Below are positions 5,717 to 7,959 of a stretch of 7,959 nt of DNA, piece after piece. A model generated the notes under the pieces. It was given only the letters and a program-made list of their open reading frames with translations, was not told where the DNA came from and ran no database searches. Numbering within the stretch: the first letter of the stretch is position 1; each line of letters opens with the position of its first letter. The position numbers and the translations under genes were made by a program. Source of the stretch: UBA920 sp964424635 (GTDB taxonomy: Bacteria > Patescibacteriota > Doudnabacteria > UBA920); assembly GCA_964424635.1 (NCBI GenBank), contig CAYRJC010000039.1:1-7959 (forward strand), read 5' to 3'.

Positions 5717-5745
5717 ATTATATCAAATTGAATTTTTTGATGCAA
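5717..5745 (-). promoter_or_regulatory. promoter of the T-box/aspS operon
   Basis: On the minus strand TTGCAT (5740-5745), a 17-bp spacer, TATAAT (5717-5722), with TGA directly before the -10 (extended form). The start is near 5710, giving a leader of about 275 nt, the normal length for a full T-box. Confidence 0.78.
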
Positions 5746-5764
5746 ATCTTGTTATAAATTCAGG

Positions 5765-5796
5765 TAAAAGAAAAGAGGCTAACAAAATTGTTAGCC
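5765..5796 (-). terminator. terminator at the 3' limit of the large-RNA region
   Basis: On the minus strand GGCTAAC, a 6-nt loop, GTTAGCC (5777-5796), then TCTTTTCTTTT. It would stop transcription arriving from the large RNA before the aspS promoter. An upstream CTAGC (5803-5808) could pair with GGCTA and melt the stem. Confidence 0.7.
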
Positions 5797-5838
5797 CCGG
5801 GGTTGCTAGAAGGCAGTATAAACTGCAATTTCGCATAT

Positions 5839-5847
5839 ATTATAACA
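5839..5847 (-). promoter_or_regulatory. possible extended -10 promoter for a short transcript (about 5765-5832)
   Basis: On the minus strand TGT-TATAAT has the extended -10 form; no good -35 is seen. The transcript would be about 65 nt: a hairpin GCAGT/ACTGC (5813-5826), a CCCCGGGG block, then the terminator. It may instead be chance in the AT-rich tail of the large RNA. Confidence 0.35.
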
Positions 5848-5884
5848 CATTATTAGAATAAAAGATTGAAATATAATTTCGAGA

Positions 5885-6669
5885 ACGGTGGGTGATTGCT
5901 CACCCTCCGTTTTGATTCTTAAGTACTATACTCAGAGTCCGCATCTGGCTAAACTTTTAAGTTTTTCCGGTGCCAGGTTCTTATGGACGGCTACCCTTTG
6001 ACGGGGTTTTTTATCTGAGCTTTTTAGAATTGCTACGTCGGGTGTAGGCTAAAAAGCCTAAACACCGTTTTTATATTTTTCATTTATTTGGTGTTCCTCC
6101 TAGCGAATTTTGCGGTAGTTGAATTTTGGAAAGGATGGCTGTTCGCGGCGTGTTTTTTTGCCACCATCCCTTCCGGAAATCATTAAGTTAGATACTAAGT
6201 TGTCAGCTTTTGCTGATCTTGCGGTCTTATTACCTTTCTTAATGATTTTGCGCGAACCGGCGTTTTGTCTCCGTACCGAAGGATGTCGTGCCTAGCTGGC
6301 TATCTCATCGGGTTATGAATTACGAAGACTTTTTGTCGTCGCCGGTATAGAACATCTGGGTGCCGATATATTGTCGCGGCGGCAGATGTTCTTTCGGTAT
6401 AGTCGGCATTTTCGTTGCTAGCTGTGCGAGCCGACCTTCATTAACGACCGGTCATTTGCCGGTCTTTCGACGTCAACCTTCCGGATTGACGAACCCCATA
6501 TTTCCGCCGATTCTTACGCATTCCGGGATTAAACTCGGACCGTAGATTTGTGGCGCGATGGGGTGGTTGTTAAGTTTGATAATGATCGTCTCTGTTAGAC
6601 ATTCACGTTGATCGGGGCGTGCTTGTTTTTTTGCCGCACCGAACTCGTTGAAATCACATCAAATTAACT
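5885..6669 (-). ncRNA. large, highly structured non-coding RNA (about 785 nt or more), class not identified
   Basis: No protein frame spans this region, yet it is clearly richer in GC than all flanking DNA and full of perfect helices. On the minus strand, 5' to 3', they are: CCCCAT/ATGGGG (6558-6563 with 6494-6499) enclosing CGCC/GGCG and UCCG/CGGA pairs; CGTCAA/TTGACG with a GGAA tetraloop (6471-6491); GACCGG/CCGGTC (6446-6464); GTCGGC/GCCGAC (6402-6407 with 6430-6435); and a 9-bp helix (6350-6358 with 6383-6391). Then come an 11-bp helix (6177-6187 with 6238-6248) holding TCAGC-AAAA-GCTGA, and an 11-bp helix (6128-6138 with 6164-6174). Last are a two-part hairpin (6041-6066), CTCAGA/TCTGAG (6014-6019 with 5931-5936) enclosing three helices, and a final hairpin with a GCAA tetraloop (5885-5910). 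A consensus promoter precedes it. The transcript may run on to the terminator at 5765. Size and complexity resemble ROOL or GOLLD RNAs, but I see no sequence match; rRNA, RNase P, tmRNA and group I/II intron signatures were not found. Confidence 0.8.
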
Positions 6670-6675
6670 GGCAAT

Positions 6676-6704
6676 ATAATAACATAGTTTTAAAATATTG
6701 TCAA
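6676..6704 (-). promoter_or_regulatory. consensus promoter of the large RNA
   Basis: On the minus strand TTGACA (6699-6704), a 17-bp spacer, TATTAT (6676-6681). The start would be near 6669. This is among the strongest promoters in the window, as expected for an abundant RNA. Confidence 0.8.
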
Positions 6705-6726
6705 TACCTATGTTAAATATTGACAA
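6680..6726. repeat. dyad and direct repeats over the large-RNA promoter (possible operator)
   Basis: TAACATAG (6680-6687) and CTATGTTA (6708-6715) form a perfect 8-bp inverted repeat spanning the spacer and -35. AAATATTGTCAA (6693-6704) and AAATATTGACAA (6715-6726) are direct repeats matching at 11 of 12 bases and offset by 22 bp, two helical turns. The second contains a plus-strand TTGACA (6720-6725). Confidence 0.5.
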
Positions 6727-6770
6727 AAATAGGCTTATTTAAGAGATAAAAAATCTTTTAAATTTAAGTT

Positions 6771-6779
6771 TGATATACT
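6771..6779 (+). promoter_or_regulatory. promoter of the exonuclease-lgt operon
   Basis: TGA-TATACT (the -10 is 6774-6779) is an extended -10 with a weak -35; the start is near 6786, 58 nt before the ATG. An alternative is the plus-strand TTGACA at 6720-6725 with a poor -10 (GAGATA, 6743-6748). The rest of 6727-6843 is AT-rich without other features. Confidence 0.5.
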
Positions 6780-6843
6780 AAAGATATAAACAATTGCTAT
6801 TGTAAATATCTCAATCAAAGTTATTTAAAGAAACAAAAAATAA

Positions 6844-7422
6844 ATGTTAAAGAAAATTGTACTAGATTTAGAAACTCAAAAATCTTTTGATGAAGTTGGT
6901 GGAAGAGGTAAAAACCATCTGTTAAAGATTTCAGTTTGCGGGATTTATGATTATGTTACTGATAAATATTTAATATATGAAGAACATGAACTCCCTCGGA
7001 TGGCTTCAATGCTGCAATCAGCCGATCAGATTATTGGATTTAATATAAAATCTTTTGATTTTGAGGTTTTACAGCCATATCTGAATTTTAATATCTTTGA
7101 AGTGCCATACTACGATATTTTGGAAGAAATTGATAAGATGTTGGGTCATAAGATAAAACTCGAAGCAGTTGCTCAAGCTACAATTGGTAGTGGGAAGTCT
7201 GGGAATGGTCTGGAGGCTCTTTTATATTACAAAAATGGCAAAATGGATTTATTGAAAAAATATTGCTTAGACGATGTTAGAGTGACAAAAGAGGTTTATG
7301 ATTATGCCTTAAAAAACCAAAAACTTTTATACAGAGATTATTTTGCCGTTAAAGAAATCCCTGTAACTTGCTTAGAGCCGAAAAGTCGAGTAGGTGTAAC
7401 AAGACAGGAAGTACTTTTTTAA
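6844..7422 (+). CDS. RNase H-like DEDDy 3'-5' exonuclease-family protein (YprB-type / RNase_H_2)
   Basis: The 192-residue protein has the ordered motifs of a DEDDy exonuclease. Motif I is DLET (D8, E10). Motif II is IIGFNIKSFDFEVL (N67, D72). Motif III is YCLDDVRVT (Y140, D144). The intervening LPTLDI-like strand appears as VPYYDILEEI (88-96), and the IGSGKSGNGLEAL segment (114-126) is typical of the RNase H-like domain that in many bacteria is fused to the C-terminus of a DEAD/DEAH helicase or found alone as in YprB. Here it stands alone. The expected activity is two-metal 3'-5' cleavage of DNA or RNA in the cytoplasm; the substrate is unknown. There is no Shine-Dalgarno before the ATG, only A-rich sequence. 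It begins the operon with lgt 9 bp downstream, and it is divergent from the large RNA. The last 30 residues are basic and variable. Confidence 0.85.
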   Translation: MLKKIVLDLETQKSFDEVGGRGKNHLLKISVCGIYDYVTDKYLIYEEHELPRMASMLQSADQIIGFNIKSFDFEVLQPYLNFNIFEVPYYDILEEIDKMLGHKIKLEAVAQATIGSGKSGNGLEALLYYKNGKMDLLKKYCLDDVRVTKEVYDYALKNQKLLYRDYFAVKEIPVTCLEPKSRVGVTRQEVLF

Positions 7423-7431
7423 TTTTTTAAT

Positions 7432-7959
7432 ATGAGGCCAACAAATACCAAAATAATTATTTTTATTATTTTTTTAGGAATTAATTCTGTTTTTGCTTTA
7501 TTAGCTAATTATATATTTCCTGGAAAAATTATTTTGTCTCAATATTTTTTAATCTTAGGATTTAAAATCTATTGGTATGGGTTAATTTTGGCTCTAGCAA
7601 TTTTTTGTAGTTACATATTTTCCCGATATAGATTAAATAATTTAAAATTATCAGATCAAGAAGAACCTTCTAAAATAGAGAAAGTCCATCACTTGGATAA
7701 TATTTTTTTTGCTGTAGTTTTGGTAGGATTTTTTGGCTCTAGGATTTATCATGTTTTAACCAGTTTTTCATATTATCAAAATCACCTAAGTGAGATTTTT
7801 CATATTTGGAATGGGGGATTAGGGATTATTGGAGCTATAGTAGGCGGGATAATAGCTTTGGTGTGGTATCAAAAAAAATATTTAAAGCAAATCCAGCTCT
7901 CTTCTTTATTAGATTTTTTCGCACCGAGCATTGTGATCGGGCAAATTATCGGAAGATTT
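7432..7959 (+). CDS. lgt: prolipoprotein diacylglyceryl transferase (partial, cut by window edge)
   Basis: Lgt moves a diacylglyceryl group from phosphatidylglycerol to the lipobox cysteine of prolipoproteins at the cytoplasmic membrane. The first 176 residues are present. Membrane segments lie at about 8-29, 44-64, 91-110, 130-147 and 160-174. Family marks are IYWYGLILA (46-54), GFFGSRIYHVL (99-109), IWNGGLGIIGAIVGG (125-139) and GQIIGRF (170-176), the last being the start of the GRxGNF motif with the essential arginine (R175). In the HGG-type motif, the residue aligned with E. coli His103 is isoleucine (I133). The linker at 66-88 is charged and longer than usual. The start at 7432 is 9 bp after the exonuclease stop and has no Shine-Dalgarno, so coupling is likely. 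The C-terminal third is outside the window. Confidence 0.93.
   Translation, partial: MRPTNTKIIIFIIFLGINSVFALLANYIFPGKIILSQYFLILGFKIYWYGLILALAIFCSYIFSRYRLNNLKLSDQEEPSKIEKVHHLDNIFFAVVLVGFFGSRIYHVLTSFSYYQNHLSEIFHIWNGGLGIIGAIVGGIIALVWYQKKYLKQIQLSSLLDFFAPSIVIGQIIGRF

Noticed and set aside
6041..6073. A perfect-looking rho-independent terminator on the plus strand (stem 6041-6066 then GTTTTTATATTTTT)
   Set aside because: No plus-strand gene or promoter leads into it. The stem is explained as a helix of the minus-strand RNA, with A-rich sequence before it. A plus-strand antisense transcript remains possible but unsupported.
6360..6545. A 61-codon plus-strand open frame within the large-RNA region
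   Set aside because: It has no ribosome site or promoter, an odd composition (Cys, Pro, Arg rich) unlike the AT-rich genes here, and it covers several perfect hairpins of the minus-strand RNA.
5885..6669. Group I or group II self-splicing intron, or rRNA fragment
   Set aside because: No domain V-like hairpin with AGC/GUUC bases, no GTGYG 5' end, no convincing P7 core, no exon context and no rRNA-like conserved blocks were found.
1..7959. Recoded UGA (as in Gracilibacteria/Absconditabacteria)
   Set aside because: All genes end with TAA or TAG, but none needs an in-frame TGA read as an amino acid, and the two interrupted genes break by frame changes, not by TGA.
1..7959. CRISPR array, integrase attachment sites or prophage genes
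   Set aside because: No regularly spaced repeats, no cas, integrase or phage structural genes, and no duplicated tRNA 3' end were seen.

Overview
The window is AT-rich DNA with short intergenic regions, near-consensus sigma70-type promoters, few Shine-Dalgarno sites and small protein variants. It looks like a genome-reduced bacterium, most plausibly a Candidate Phyla Radiation (Patescibacteria) member. That assignment is inferred from gene style (AspRS with an SHNPFS motif, short ScpB, A-rich start contexts, large RNA-only intergenic regions). No rRNA or other marker proves it.

Layout. (1) Positions 1-1345: the tail of an unidentified plus-strand gene, then a minus-strand pair made of a DUF2188-like gene broken by a frame change in an A7 run and an AbiU2-like HEPN gene (candidate RNase/defence). 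The pair has its own consensus promoter and a leader of about 150 nt. (2) 1495-1653: minus-strand tRNA-Glu(CTC) with promoter and terminator. (3) 1770-2176: a plus-strand, probably leaderless 40-residue lipoprotein gene, then a structured RNA of about 180 nt with its own promoter and a terminator shared with the opposing operon. (4) 2173-5745: a minus-strand operon aspS-scpA-scpB behind a complete T-box tRNA-sensing leader. aspS is split into two frames by one extra base in an A run. (5) 5765-6704: about 0.8-0.9 kb without a protein gene. It is clearly more GC-rich than its surroundings, densely packed with perfect inverted repeats, and driven by a TTGACA-N17-TATTAT promoter on the minus strand. 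I read it as one large, ornate non-coding RNA of a class I cannot name. (6) 6705-7959: a divergent plus-strand operon with a DEDDy 3'-5' exonuclease-like protein and a partial lgt.

How the parts relate. The T-box couples AspRS, and by position the ScpAB condensin subunits, to uncharged tRNA with a G73 discriminator (Asp or Asn). Lgt is the enzyme that would lipidate the small lipoprotein. The most unusual content is the large RNA at about 5885-6669; I recognise no described class, although in size and complexity it resembles ROOL/GOLLD-type ornate RNAs. All structures were found by reading the sequence by eye, without folding or database searches.
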